Shown here in pieces: positions 8,344 through 16,897 of a DNA stretch of 64,000 bases. The stretch comes from an uncultured Nitrospira sp. (GTDB lineage: Bacteria; Nitrospirota; Nitrospiria; Nitrospirales; Nitrospiraceae). The stretch lies in assembly GCA_902500825.1 (NCBI GenBank), contig CABVRX010000002.1:210453-274452 (forward strand), read 5' to 3'. Position 1 is the first letter of the stretch, and each line of letters begins with the position of its first letter. The translations under genes and the position numbers were made by a program. The notes beneath the pieces are model-generated. The model had not been told where the DNA came from. It did not search any database and saw nothing but the letters and a program-made list of their open reading frames with translations.

Positions 8344-8646
8344 TTATGGCTCCTCTTTAGGTGACTCCTCGCTCTGTTTGAGCCAGAGCTCAAGAAGTCT
8401 GGTCTCGCGTTCAGACTGGGAAATGTGCTCTAGCGCGAACGCGCCCGTCAAGCGATCTTCATAAAAAGCCCGTTGCTTCGCATATGTTTTCTTAAAAGCT
8501 TCCGTCTTAAGGGTTTTCCAATTCGCATCGGATATTCCAGCATGGGTACGCAAGAGGTTGATCTCGATGGCTTGAAAAGCAAATACTTTCGCTAACACCT
8601 TGATGACAGTTGCATTTGTCATAAATCTTGGAACTTTATCAGCCAT
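8344..8646 (-). CDS. Hypothetical small soluble protein
   Basis: 100 residues, helical and charged, starting MADKVPRFMTNATVIK and ending in a KQSEESPKEEP tail. No recognised domain, signal peptide or membrane segment. It lies between the exported protein and the ferredoxin on the same strand, with gaps of about 70-95 bp on both sides. Confidence 0.5.
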   Translation of the reverse strand: MADKVPRFMTNATVIKVLAKVFAFQAIEINLLRTHAGISDANWKTLKTEAFKKTYAKQRAFYEDRLTGAFALEHISQSERETRLLELWLKQSEESPKEEP

Positions 8647-8739
8647 GACTACTCGTTTCGGTTAAGCCAAGGCACACATGACTGTACAGACGGCGTTCTC
8701 AGCATCCGAGGGCGGCACGGAACCTCGAAGTGGAAACAA

Positions 8740-9087
8740 TCAGTTTCGCACGCCGCTCCACACTTTTGCCGGATCGATCGGCTTGTCGGGATTGAGTTTT
8801 TTGGCCTTTTCCAGCAGAACGTCGGCCCCCTCCGGATAAGCCGGATCAGAAATACAACAATTATCGACCGGACAGACTGCTGCGCATTGAGGTTCGTCAA
8901 AATGGCCGACACACTCGGTGCACCGCTCATGGGTAATCACGTAAATATCGTTCCCCATGCCTTGGCCGTCGCCCACCTGATTGCCCTTCGCCTCCGCATC
9001 GCCGCGAGTTTCGAAGATGGCCTCGTTCGGACATTCCGGCAGGCAGGCGCCACAGTTGATACATTCAGCGGTAATCAGTAATGCCAT
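8740..9087 (-). CDS. 2[4Fe-4S] ferredoxin (YfhL-like)
   Basis: 115-residue electron carrier. The first cluster motif is CINCGACLPECP near the N-terminus; the second is CTECVGHFDEPQCAAVCP, with the extended spacing between the second and third Cys that is typical of YfhL/FdxN-like ferredoxins. An extra Cys pair follows (DNCC). ATG 9087 is chosen because TAAGGAGG lies directly upstream and the cluster motif starts ten residues later; the longer frame up to 9132 adds only unconserved residues. Such ferredoxins serve low-potential metabolism, so it could be a partner for the oxidoreductase at 39-43 kb, though nothing in the sequence proves it. Confidence 0.9.
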   Translation of the reverse strand: MALLITAECINCGACLPECPNEAIFETRGDAEAKGNQVGDGQGMGNDIYVITHERCTECVGHFDEPQCAAVCPVDNCCISDPAYPEGADVLLEKAKKLNPDKPIDPAKVWSGVRN

Positions 9088-9283
9088 GATTCTGGCCTCC
9101 TTATTCTCTAAAGATTTAACACGGCGCCGCACGTCCCCTTTATCTCGGGATGCTGATGTTGCGCTTTCGTAAGCGCCTCTGTCAATGCGGCGGTTCGAAA
9201 GGAGAACTGTTGGGGAAGTGAGATTTAAGGGCTTGGACTCTGTTTCTTCGGATTTGTCGGGTTTTCCCGATGATCAATGGCGG

Positions 9284-10996
9284 TCACCGTTTGAGTTGAG
9301 AATCCTGGGGTTTCTTAACGGCTTGCGATTTTCCGTCGCCCAAACTGCTACCCGATTCCGGTACCTGAGTAATCACGATTTCCATTCGTCGGTTCTTACC
9401 TCGGCCCTTTTCGGTCTCATTCGTCGCGATTGGTTTGCTATCTGCGTGCCCCACTGCTTTGACTCGGTCAGCCTCAAGCCCCCCGCTGATTAGTACTTGA
9501 CTGGCATGTTCGGCTCGCGTCCGGGAGAGTTCGAGATTATCCCGAAAGCCCTTTCGAGGGTCGTTCCGGAGCGGCTGGTTGTCCGTATGCCCGACAACCT
9601 CTATGTTCTGGTAACGGAATCCATGCAAGACGACTCCGACCCGCTCGAGCAACGAGGTCCCTCCGAGGGTGACCGTCGCGTCGCCTGTGGAAAATAACTC
9701 GCCGGTTGCCAATGCGAGGGTCAATTTATTTCCTCGCTGCTTCAAGGTCGCACTGCCCTTCTTGAGTTCGGACTGTAAGAGATTCGTAAGGCTCTCGCTT
9801 ATTTTCCCGAGGTCACTACTTGATGTGAATGGTTCTCCATCATCGATGACTTCGGAGTCTGGCCCGAGCAGGTTGGCCAAGGAGAGAGTATGATCGATTG
9901 GTTGCAGAGCAAGCGAGGGAGGGTTCTCTTCCTGAGCGGGAGTCGGTCCGGCTTGTTTCGGCGGATTGAGTTCAAGTTCCGCCAACAGTTGCTTTGTGCG
10001 CACAAGCTCTTCGTCTTTCGCCGTGAGTCGCGGATTGAGATCTGCCAGCTTTTGCGTGGCTTGTTTGAGGTCTTCCTTGACCTGCGCCAGTTCTTGTTCC
10101 TTCTTCGCTGTCTGTTGTTCCGCTTCGACGGCGCGGCGCTTCGCTTGGGCTAGTTCCAGTTCCTTCCCCGCTATCTGCTGTTCCGCGTCGATGACACGGC
10201 GCTTGTTCTGCGTCAGCTCTTGCTCTTTCCCCGCCGTCTGCTGTTCTGCATCGGTGACACGGCGTTTGCTCTGCGCCAATTCCTGCTCTTTCCCGGCCAT
10301 CTGCTGGTCGATTTCAGCGACACGGCGCTTAGCCTGAAACAGTTCATGTTCTTTCTCCGCTATCTGTTGTTCCGCGTCGGTGATGCGACGCTTGGCCTGG
10401 GCTAGTTCCTGCTCTTTCCCGGCCATCTGCTGGTCGACTTCAGCGGCGCGGCGTTTAGCCTGGGTCAATTCCTGTCCTTTTCCCATCGCCGCCAGCTGTT
10501 GTTCGAATTCAGCAATGCGGCGCTTGACCTGCGCCAGTTCTTGTTCTTTCTTCGCCGTCTGTTGTTCCGCGTCGGCGGCGCGGCGTTTAGCCTGGGTCAG
10601 TTCCTGTCCTTTCCCCGTCGCCGCCAGCTGTTGTTCGAGTTCGGCAACGCGGCGCTTGGCCTGGTTGAGTTCCTCAGTTTGGGACGCAAGATCATCTCGA
10701 AGTTGCTTGGAATTCTCGATGGCGCTGGATCGCAGGGCTGTGATCTCATTCTCCTTGGCGCGGAGCTGGATCACGAGTTCACCGATCCGTTGCTTTGCAC
10801 TCTCCAGATTGCCGCCCGCCGGTTGTCGCTCAAGCTCGGTGATTTTTTGCTTGGCCTGCTGAAGATTGTTTCTCATCACGCTCAATTCGTCTTGCAATGA
10901 CCGACCGTCCGAGTCTTCACCGGCCATAGAAACCGGCACGTTTCCGCAGAGCATGACGATGGACACAAGAGCGAAAGCGGATAACTTGATGATCAT
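9284..10996 (-). CDS. OmpA-family protein with long repeated coiled coil
   Basis: 570 residues. Signal peptide (1-25, cleavage near SMAGE), then a long heptad-rich region from about 33 to 350. Residues 112-304 form about nine tandem units of 21-23 residues (three heptads each) built on QAKRR-x4-EQQ-x-A-KEQEL. After a Pro/Leu-rich linker the C-terminal OmpA-like domain (about 420-555) carries FSTGDATVTLGG, VVGHTDNQP, NLELSRTRAEHASQVL and KNRRMEIVI. Expected to be a periplasmic spacer between membrane and peptidoglycan. It resembles the MotB/OmpA family of cell-wall-binding proteins in its C-terminal half. The coiled coil is unusually regular and has probably expanded by repeat duplication. Confidence 0.88.
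   Translation of the reverse strand: MIIKLSAFALVSIVMLCGNVPVSMAGEDSDGRSLQDELSVMRNNLQQAKQKITELERQPAGGNLESAKQRIGELVIQLRAKENEITALRSSAIENSKQLRDDLASQTEELNQAKRRVAELEQQLAATGKGQELTQAKRRAADAEQQTAKKEQELAQVKRRIAEFEQQLAAMGKGQELTQAKRRAAEVDQQMAGKEQELAQAKRRITDAEQQIAEKEHELFQAKRRVAEIDQQMAGKEQELAQSKRRVTDAEQQTAGKEQELTQNKRRVIDAEQQIAGKELELAQAKRRAVEAEQQTAKKEQELAQVKEDLKQATQKLADLNPRLTAKDEELVRTKQLLAELELNPPKQAGPTPAQEENPPSLALQPIDHTLSLANLLGPDSEVIDDGEPFTSSSDLGKISESLTNLLQSELKKGSATLKQRGNKLTLALATGELFSTGDATVTLGGTSLLERVGVVLHGFRYQNIEVVGHTDNQPLRNDPRKGFRDNLELSRTRAEHASQVLISGGLEADRVKAVGHADSKPIATNETEKGRGKNRRMEIVITQVPESGSSLGDGKSQAVKKPQDSQLKR
10081..10666 (-). repeat. Tandem 63-bp coding repeats (coiled coil)
   Basis: About nine imperfect units of 63-69 bp, each encoding one QAKRR...KEQEL coiled-coil block of the OmpA-family gene. 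Two units carry a two-residue insertion (MGKGQ or TGKGQ type). The repeats keep the heptad phase and are candidates for unit-number variation between strains. Confidence 0.85.
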
Positions 10997-11493
10997 GTTT
11001 CACCCACGAGTAGATAAGGTGCGGTGATCACACATGGATCTCCCGCCAATGGATTTCAACACACTCATGTGCACATGAAACCGCTAAGGAGACTCAGCGG
11101 AAGCACTCGAGGTGAAGCCTAAATCGATGTCGGAGCTTTTCCCTCTTCATGAATGGAAAGGGAAAAAGGGAAGGTGATCGTATCGCCTTCATGATTCACT
11201 TTGCAACGGGGTGTGAAGAACCGAATGCCGTGCTACAGACAGTGAGGAATACAGAATATCTCTAGCAATTGACAATATGGAATCAGTAATGATGGCAGCG
11301 GCGCTCGCAATACACTGCGCCAGTGCTTTTACGGGCAATCTGACAACTTGTTCATAAACGTGTCCGCGATATAGAGAACAAATCCCATCAAGAATTGATT
11401 GTCAGGGTAGGTTCTCGCTCCTACCTTGAATCTGATCGCCTGTCTCGCTAGACTTGCGCCCCGCCCAACCCTTGCTTCTTCGGAGGTTACTCA
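10997..11493. other. Intergenic region between divergent envelope genes
   Basis: About 500 bp with no supported gene. It must hold the promoters of the OmpA protein (leftward) and the Sel1 protein (rightward). A candidate for the latter is listed separately. Confidence 0.4.
11426..11454 (+). promoter_or_regulatory. Candidate sigma-70 promoter of the Sel1 repeat gene
   Basis: TTGAAT (11426-11431), a 17-bp spacer, then TAGACT (11449-11454), 39 bp upstream of the ATG. The -10 hexamer sits in CGCTAGACTT, similar to the GCTAGAGT of the promoters at 12684 and 21179. Confidence 0.45.
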
Positions 11494-12528
11494 ATGGCGC
11501 TTCACCTTCTTTTTTACGTATTCATTGCCTTCTGGGCATTGGCCTCAGCAGGGATGAGTCCTTCAGAGGCAGCCGATCAGCTGCAACACGCGAAAGCAGC
11601 CTGTGAGAAAGGCACGGCGACAGCATGCAACGCCCTCGGATTGTCGTATGTGAAAGGTGAGGGGGTGAAGCAAGATGACACTCGTGCTGCAGCCCTTTTC
11701 AGGAAAGCCTGTGACGGGGGGGATGCGAACGGCTGCTCCAATCTTGGCGTAATCTATGCCGAAGGGACCGGTGTCCCGCAAGACGACGTTCAAGCCGCTG
11801 CTTTCTCTAAGAAAGCCTGTGATGGTGGGAGCATAAAGGGCTGCTCCAATCTTGGCGTGATGTACGCCGAGGGGATCGGAGTCCCACAGGACGACGTTCA
11901 AGCCGCCGACTTCTACAGGCAAGCTTGTGATGGGGGAAATGCGAAGGGTTGCTACAATCTTGGCGTGATGTATGCCGAGGGGACGGTGATTCAACAGGAT
12001 GATGCTCAAGCCGCTGCTTTCTCTAAGAAAGCCTGTGACGGGGGGAGTATGAAGGGCTGTTACAATCTTGGCGTGATGTATGCCGAGGGGGCCGGGGTAC
12101 AACAGGACGACGTTCAAGCCGTTGTTTTCTATAGGAAGGCCTGTGACGGGGGAAATGCGAGGGGCTGCTACAACCTTGGCGTGATGCATGCCGAGGGGAT
12201 CGGGGGTCAACAGGACAACTTTCAAGCCGCCGACTTCTACAGGAAGGCCTGTGACGGGGGGAGTGCGAGGGGCTGCGCTAATCTTGGCGTGATGTATACC
12301 CAGGGGACCGGGATCAAGCAGGATGATATGCGAGCCGCCAACCTTTACAGGAAGGCTTGTGACGCCGGAGACGCGAAGGGCTGTATCCAGCTCGGCATGA
12401 TCTATCAAGTCGGGAGAGGTATCAAGCCGGATGATGCTGAAGCACTCAAATATTACGGGAAGGCGTGCGATCTCAGAGAGCCAAAAGGCTGCTCTCATTA
12501 CGCAAAGTTGAAGACGGGTAGACGGTGA
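11494..12528 (+). CDS. Secreted Sel1/Hcp-type repeat protein
   Basis: 344 residues. A signal peptide (MALHLLFYVFIAFWALASAG) is followed by eight full 36-residue Sel1-like repeats and a partial ninth. Each unit has the pattern C-D-G-G-x3-G-C-x-N-L-G-V-M-Y-x-E-G-x-G followed by QDD-x-x-AA-x-F-x-KA. The two Cys per unit are placed as in Helicobacter cysteine-rich proteins, where each repeat is closed by a disulphide, which fits export. CGGAGG precedes the ATG. Function unknown; Sel1 solenoids usually bind proteins or peptidoglycan fragments. The 108-bp DNA repeat is well conserved, so unit number may vary. Confidence 0.88.
   Translation: MALHLLFYVFIAFWALASAGMSPSEAADQLQHAKAACEKGTATACNALGLSYVKGEGVKQDDTRAAALFRKACDGGDANGCSNLGVIYAEGTGVPQDDVQAAAFSKKACDGGSIKGCSNLGVMYAEGIGVPQDDVQAADFYRQACDGGNAKGCYNLGVMYAEGTVIQQDDAQAAAFSKKACDGGSMKGCYNLGVMYAEGAGVQQDDVQAVVFYRKACDGGNARGCYNLGVMHAEGIGGQQDNFQAADFYRKACDGGSARGCANLGVMYTQGTGIKQDDMRAANLYRKACDAGDAKGCIQLGMIYQVGRGIKPDDAEALKYYGKACDLREPKGCSHYAKLKTGRR
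11590..12500 (+). repeat. Tandem 108-bp Sel1 coding repeats
   Basis: Eight and a part consecutive units of 108 bp inside the Sel1 gene. The central units (about 11700-12350) are nearly identical at the DNA level around the GGCGTGATGTATGCCGAGG core, pointing to recent duplication. Confidence 0.85.
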
Positions 12529-12683
12529 GATCGTGCGTCCTCAAGATCGTCATGAATTCATTGCTAGCCCTGGTTTGACGGACCACTTTGGTTGGCATTG
12601 TCCAGCTGATCGGTGGACGAGCCGCCCGTTTATTGCCTAGCTTCACCACCCAGTCGAGCACTGGAAAGCTTTGCTGATATTGC

Positions 12684-12711
12684 TTGTCAGGACGCTGTTC
12701 TTTGCTAGAGT
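12684..12711 (+). promoter_or_regulatory. Candidate promoter shared in sequence with the one at 21179
   Basis: TTGTCA (12684-12689), 16-bp spacer, TAGAGT (12706-12711). The block TGCTTGTCAG-N11-TTGCTAGAGTCCTC recurs exactly at 21177-21210 with the same spacing, while the spacer itself differs. That is what conserved -35/-10 elements look like. It lies 67 bp upstream of the ATG at 12779. Confidence 0.55.
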
Positions 12712-12778
12712 CCTCTTCAAGTGCGCTGCAACAGCCGGTTAGTCAGTTCATGGTGCACGGGAGGGGGAAAGAACCACT

Positions 12779-13666
12779 ATGTTCACAGCCTTTTTACGTG
12801 TACTGGTCATGACCATACTCTCAGTGTGTTCTCCTGTGCTAGCCGGAGAACTTCTCCGGTGGGTCGATGATTCAGGTGTCACTCATTTTGCCAGGTCGCT
12901 GGAAGCCGTTCCAAAGAAATACCAAAGCCGGGTGAAGCTGGAGAAATCCACCGTTGAGAGTGCGCCAAAGTCTGCATCCAATCAACCACCTAGTCCAAAC
13001 GCGCGTCTCCAGGATGGAGCCGTACCTGGTGGGGGAAAGTCGGAACTTCATGTCTATGAAGTTCCGTTTGAGGCCTATGAAGGTGATGCGCAACGGGTGA
13101 TTGTGTCGGTGACGTTCAACGGCACTGTTACCGTTCCCATGGCGATCGACACCGGCGCTCCTGGATTGATTATTTCTCCAAGGGTCGCCAAAAGGTTGGG
13201 GTTGTTTGGGAACGACGAGGGAATGGTCCTGACTGCGGCAGGTGGAATCGGAGGGAAAGCGCCTGCCGTGAGGACGTTTCTTGATACGGTTCAAGTAGGC
13301 GACGCAAAGGATACGTTCATACCTGCGACGATCACGGAATCGATCTCCGAATCATTTGAAGGGCTCATTGGAATGGTGTTCATGTCCAAGTATTCGTTCA
13401 AGATCGACTCTGTGAAACAGGTGGTGATTTTTGAAGAGGTACAGCCGGACCCACATGCTCCGGGCGGCCATCATGAGCGGTGGTGGCGGAGTCAATTCAA
13501 AGAACTGCATGCGTTGCATGATGCATGGGAACAATACTCATCCGGAAAGGACCTGGACGATCAGGAACGGGATTTCGCCCGCCGCCAAGTGACTGAAGCC
13601 GAAAAACTCCTCAGTAAACTCGGCCGATATGCCAGTTTGAACTCGGTCCCACACCCCTGGCGGTAA
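12779..13666 (+). CDS. Exported retropepsin-like aspartic protease with DUF4124 start
   Basis: 295 residues. Signal peptide (cleavage near VLAGE), then a short DUF4124-like segment (LLRWVDDSGVTHFARSLEAVP), a linker, and a retropepsin-like domain from about 100 to 215. The active-site motif is PMAIDTGAPGLIIS, i.e. D-T-G-A; the downstream hydrophobic-hydrophobic-G (GLIGMVFMSKYSFKID) is as expected for a single-domain aspartic protease that dimerises. The charged C-terminal 70 residues are unassigned. Probably a periplasmic protease. It is expressed from its own likely promoter at 12684. Confidence 0.8.
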   Translation: MFTAFLRVLVMTILSVCSPVLAGELLRWVDDSGVTHFARSLEAVPKKYQSRVKLEKSTVESAPKSASNQPPSPNARLQDGAVPGGGKSELHVYEVPFEAYEGDAQRVIVSVTFNGTVTVPMAIDTGAPGLIISPRVAKRLGLFGNDEGMVLTAAGGIGGKAPAVRTFLDTVQVGDAKDTFIPATITESISESFEGLIGMVFMSKYSFKIDSVKQVVIFEEVQPDPHAPGGHHERWWRSQFKELHALHDAWEQYSSGKDLDDQERDFARRQVTEAEKLLSKLGRYASLNSVPHPWR

Positions 13667-13844
13667 TACGAGCTGAAATGCGGCTATTGGGTTCCCACGG
13701 AACTTCTCGCGCATCAGGCTGTGTTTCTCTCCGTCGCACATGTCATGACTCCAGACAAGCTCTTGATCTCGATGGATGCTGACCGTATGATCGCGCGGAC
13801 AAGCCGTCATTGTGATTGTTTCTCTTTCGAACGTGAGGTTGCCG

Positions 13845-14384
13845 ATGCAACGACTCTTTCTCGCTCTGTTGCCGTTGGTGCTGACCGGATGTCCCACTAC
13901 GACGGCTATGCTGGTCGGCGCTCCCGCGCTCCTGTCCAAATCCGAGTTCGACGAGCGGCGGACGGAAACCAAACAGCAGATCGAAAAGGGGTTGATTTCG
14001 AAAGAAGCCGGTGAAACCAACTGTCGCCAGATGCTCAATACGGTCGATCGGAATCATGCGGCGCCACCTCCTGTGGATCCTGCCGCCTGTGAGTTCGGCT
14101 CGTTTGCCGACAAGCTGTATGAATTAACCAGGTCCACGGAGAGCGGTGCGCTGACCTCGGAACTCTGGGTGACCAAGTGCAAGCAATTGGCGGGGCAGCC
14201 TTCGGGGAAAGACATATGCCGGTATGACCCGTTTGCGGAGCGGGTCGTTCAATGGCGGCGTTTGGTCAGCGAAGGGAAGGCGTCGAAGGAAGGGGCTGAA
14301 ATGGACTGCCGCAACTACGTGAAGCACCTTCGCCAACATCCGATCCCTGGTCCGGAGGTCACCGAAGATGCCTGCAAACTCTAG
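13845..14384 (+). CDS. Cysteine-rich lipoprotein of unknown function
   Basis: 179 residues. Start ATG 13845 with GAGG upstream; signal peptide MQRLFLALLPLVLTGCP ends in a clear lipobox (L-T-G-C). The mature part holds three related segments, each with a helix of the form E-x-x-G-x-x-S/T-K/x-E followed by a Cys (SKEAGETNC, ALTSELWVTKC, ASKEGAEMDC), suggesting an internal triplication. Each segment has further Cys or Pro. I do not recognise a family. Probably attached to the outer membrane. Confidence 0.65.
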   Translation: MQRLFLALLPLVLTGCPTTTAMLVGAPALLSKSEFDERRTETKQQIEKGLISKEAGETNCRQMLNTVDRNHAAPPPVDPAACEFGSFADKLYELTRSTESGALTSELWVTKCKQLAGQPSGKDICRYDPFAERVVQWRRLVSEGKASKEGAEMDCRNYVKHLRQHPIPGPEVTEDACKL

Positions 14385-14572
14385 CAGCTCACCCCAGATA
14401 ATCCACTTGTGGGGCCTGTTTTAAAGCCCGCTACCTGCCAGGTATTATTCCCTCGCCTTTAGTTTTAGGTTGCGACACTGCTGACCACTGCTTGATCTGG
14501 TAGTCATGGATCCGACTCTCAGTAGGCTGAACGCAATGCTGAGCCTCGTGGACCATGCCGGAGGACCTGTCT

Positions 14573-15226
14573 ATGGATAATAACGCAAGCTATGGAGTGT
14601 GGTGGCTCGTCCTCGTCAATTCCCTGTTCTTCATTCTTTTTGCTCTGAGTTTCACGCGTCCTCGGACGGGGCGCGATTGGCGATCCCTGGGAGCCTTCTC
14701 AGCGTTTATCGTGGCCCTATTTGCGGAGATGTATGGATTTCCTCTCAGCATCTATTTGCTCTCCGGATGGCTCACGAGCCATTATCCCGAGGTCGACCCG
14801 TTTGCGCACGATACCGGTCATTTCTGGCATATCCTGTTGAGGAAGGAAGGTCCTGCGCACTCTGACCCGTTGCATATTTTCAGCGAGGTGCTGGTCTTCG
14901 CGGGACTGATCCTGCTGGCGGTCTCCTGGCGCATTTTGTATCGGGCGCAACGGGACCAGGTCTTGGCCACGAGCGGACCCTATGCCTTGATCAGGCATCC
15001 TCAGTATGCCGCCCTCATCATCATTATGCTGGGATTTCTTCTCCAGTGGCCGACCGTTCCGACCCTCCTCATGTTCCCTGTGCTCGTGGGGATGTACATT
15101 CTGCTTGCGCACGAAGAGGAAGCAGAGGCCTGTGCGCAATTCGGTGAGAACTATGAGCATTACGCGGCGGTGACGCCAGCTTTCTTCCCCTCATGGAGAA
15201 AACAGGTACGAGAACCTAAAGGTTGA
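14573..15226 (+). CDS. Isoprenylcysteine carboxyl methyltransferase-like (PEMT/ICMT) membrane enzyme
   Basis: 217 residues with about five hydrophobic segments. The C-terminal signature is that of membrane SAM-dependent methyltransferases of the ICMT/PEMT/NnrU-like superfamily: TSGPYALIRHPQYAAL, a further hydrophobic helix, then HEEEAEACAQFGENYEHYA. These bind S-adenosylmethionine at the RHPxY motif and the EE pair. The substrate in bacteria is usually a lipid or isoprenoid-linked group and cannot be told here. An ATG at 14573 fits the start better than 14555. Confidence 0.8.
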   Translation: MDNNASYGVWWLVLVNSLFFILFALSFTRPRTGRDWRSLGAFSAFIVALFAEMYGFPLSIYLLSGWLTSHYPEVDPFAHDTGHFWHILLRKEGPAHSDPLHIFSEVLVFAGLILLAVSWRILYRAQRDQVLATSGPYALIRHPQYAALIIIMLGFLLQWPTVPTLLMFPVLVGMYILLAHEEEAEACAQFGENYEHYAAVTPAFFPSWRKQVREPKG

Positions 15227-15330
15227 ATATAAGAAAGCTGGCCAGACTCATGCGTAGAGTGGCACGAGAGTGCTCTGTAAACCGTCTGCGGGCTATGGTA
15301 CGTTGTCTCCTCCCTAATGGAGAAAGTACA

Positions 15331-15603
15331 ATGATATTCAGACGTCCGGAGCTCGAAAAAGATAATCCAATTGCGCCGCAACCCTATATTGGTCCCCGTA
15401 GACGATTGGCCATGGCCCGTGCAGCGGCAGCAGGGGAGTCGATCGAAACTGGCGAGGTGAGAGAAACGTTGCAGCGATTGGCAGAGGCCGCAGCTCGAGT
15501 TGTGAATCGTCTAGCGACCGAGCAAAAAGCTCAAAAAGACATCAAATCGTTGCGGGCGGCAATTGCCCTGGCTGAGCGGGTGCTCGCTGTCGACCTCAAC
15601 TAG
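15331..15603 (+). CDS. Hypothetical small soluble protein
   Basis: 90 residues starting MIFRRPELEKDNPIAPQP with GGAGA upstream of ATG 15331; a longer frame from 15223 adds a basic stretch without a ribosome site. Ala-rich helices fill the C-terminal two thirds (ETLQRLAEAAARVVNRLA). No recognised domain. It sits 104 bp downstream of the methyltransferase-like gene. Confidence 0.5.
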   Translation: MIFRRPELEKDNPIAPQPYIGPRRRLAMARAAAAGESIETGEVRETLQRLAEAAARVVNRLATEQKAQKDIKSLRAAIALAERVLAVDLN

Positions 15604-15749
15604 GATCACATCTCAGAAGACTCGGCTTGTTCTCGCACCACAGCCCGAGACAGTCCAGAAGGAGAACATTCTGTCAGTGACGTTGATCCTGTTTCGAGAG
15701 AATGCTTAACCCGAGCAGACGACTTTTTCGGTGGTCCGTTCTTCGGCCC

Positions 15750-15946
15750 ACAGGCAAACTCAAGACCCAGGATGGACGCCACTTCCGCCGCTATCCACGC
15801 CGCTGGCTCGTCGAACGGTTCCTCGCCTGGCTCCAGTAGAATCAGCGCGTACTGATCCGCCGGGAGTACTACGCCACCAGTTTTCTGGGGGTGGCGTAGC
15901 TCACCTGCAGTCCCATGCTCCCAAAACAATTGTGAGATAGGATCTA
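15750..15946 (+). pseudogene. IS5-type transposase 3' relic
   Basis: Read on the plus strand in one frame this DNA gives [19 protein letters not shown] then [10 protein letters not shown], stop, NQRVLIRREYYATSFLGVA, stop, LTCSPMLPKQL, stop. RRW-x-VER-x-x-AWL and the following RRE-YYA-x-x-FLG are the C-terminal signature of IS5-family transposases. Two in-frame stops and no upstream catalytic domain show that it is dead. It ends in TGAGATAGGATCTA (15933-15946), a sequence that recurs at the other two scars (16364 and 55852) and is probably the inverted-repeat end of the element. Confidence 0.75.
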
Positions 15947-16666
15947 CTGTGTAGTAGGCCGTTACGTTGATCGTGATAATCGTCCACACTATTTTCAATC
16001 GTCAAAATTTTTGGAATACAAGACCAGAGCGAATTCGCACTCTGCGCACGTGCCGGATTGGATCACCAGTGAATACTGCAGAAGGAGCCTTACCGATTTT
16101 CTTGTATGACTATTTTGTAACCTACTAATAATTATGGATTTTGTACAATTCGGGATATTCGATGCAACGATCCTGATGGATCTCTCCTAATCAGGCACTA
16201 AATATGCTATCCTAAAGAGGTTACCTAAAAATCAAAAACTAATGTTCCGGTCCGAGGCAGACACAGACGCGAATGGATCGACACGCACATGTACGGACAC
16301 ATGGGATTCTTTGTGAGGCCTATGGTTGTCGGGCAAGACACCGACCTCCTCAAGAATCGATTTTGAGATAGGTTCTAAAGCTCAGCGGCCAGGTTTTCAG
16401 TCAGATGTCGTCAAAGAGAAGTGCTCGCCGAAGGTCCAGTGAGCCTGTCTTCTTTGGAGTATCCCTAGGTATTAGCCTAGTCAGTTCGCCATATCGTTCT
16501 TGCTATCTTAATGAATAAGTATAGAGTGGTGACCCTTTGATAAGAGGGCGGTTCTCATAATACAGCTCTCGTAAGAGTGCAGAAAATGGTTTCGCAACAG
16601 GAGCACTGTGGAAGAAGAAGCGATCGAGTGACGTCTCGACTAACGTTGAACCAAAAGGGAGGTGCT
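15947..16666. other. AT-rich intergenic region with a second element end
   Basis: 720 bp with no supported gene, visibly richer in A+T than its neighbours (especially 16080-16240). TTTGAGATAGGTTCTAA at 16363-16378 matches the right end of the IS5-like relics, and the codons just before it (DLLKNRF then stop) resemble a transposase C-terminus, so a third, even more eroded copy probably lay here. Confidence 0.5.
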
Positions 16667-16897
16667 ATGCTGAAACGGCTGACACTTTTTGCGACCTGCA
16701 GTGTGATTATTCTTAGCAGTATCCTCGTCTCTGAGGCTCATGCCTATATTGATCCAGGAACCGGAAGCGCGTTACTCCAGCTCATTCTTGGAGGGATCGC
16801 CGGTATTGGGGTTGTCGTGAAGTTGTACTGGGATCAAGTCAAAACGAAGTACCAATCCCTATTCGGTCGAGCGGAAAAAACGAATCCTGATGAATAA
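16667..16897 (+). CDS. Small membrane protein with YIDPGTGS motif
   Basis: 76 residues. A signal-like helix (5-26) is followed directly by AYIDPGTGSALLQLILGGIAGIGVVVKLYW, i.e. a conserved turn plus a Gly-rich transmembrane helix, and a short charged tail. GGGAGGTG precedes ATG 16667. It overlaps the next gene by 8 bp, so the two are co-translated. Proteins with YIDPGTGS starts are commonly found next to large membrane alkaline-phosphatase-superfamily or polysaccharide genes; that fits the two genes that follow. The role is unknown. Confidence 0.75.
   Translation: MLKRLTLFATCSVIILSSILVSEAHAYIDPGTGSALLQLILGGIAGIGVVVKLYWDQVKTKYQSLFGRAEKTNPDE

Noticed and set aside
10081-10666. CRISPR-like periodicity
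   Set aside because: The repeats are coding, contiguous and in frame; there are no unique spacers.
10380-10862. Cys/Ser-rich plus-strand frames across the OmpA coiled coil
   Set aside because: Shadow of the repeated coiled-coil codons, giving unnatural repeats such as CSFPAICW; no start signal.
11563-12498. 311-codon open frame on the minus strand
   Set aside because: It is the exact antisense of the Sel1 repeats; the periodic codon pattern keeps the opposite frame open. No ribosome site or signal.
13538-14038. 166-codon minus-strand frame overlapping two genes
   Set aside because: Antisense to the retropepsin gene end and the lipoprotein start, both better supported.
15606-15998. 130-codon minus-strand frame
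   Set aside because: It overlaps, in antisense, the IS5-type transposase relic that explains this DNA better.
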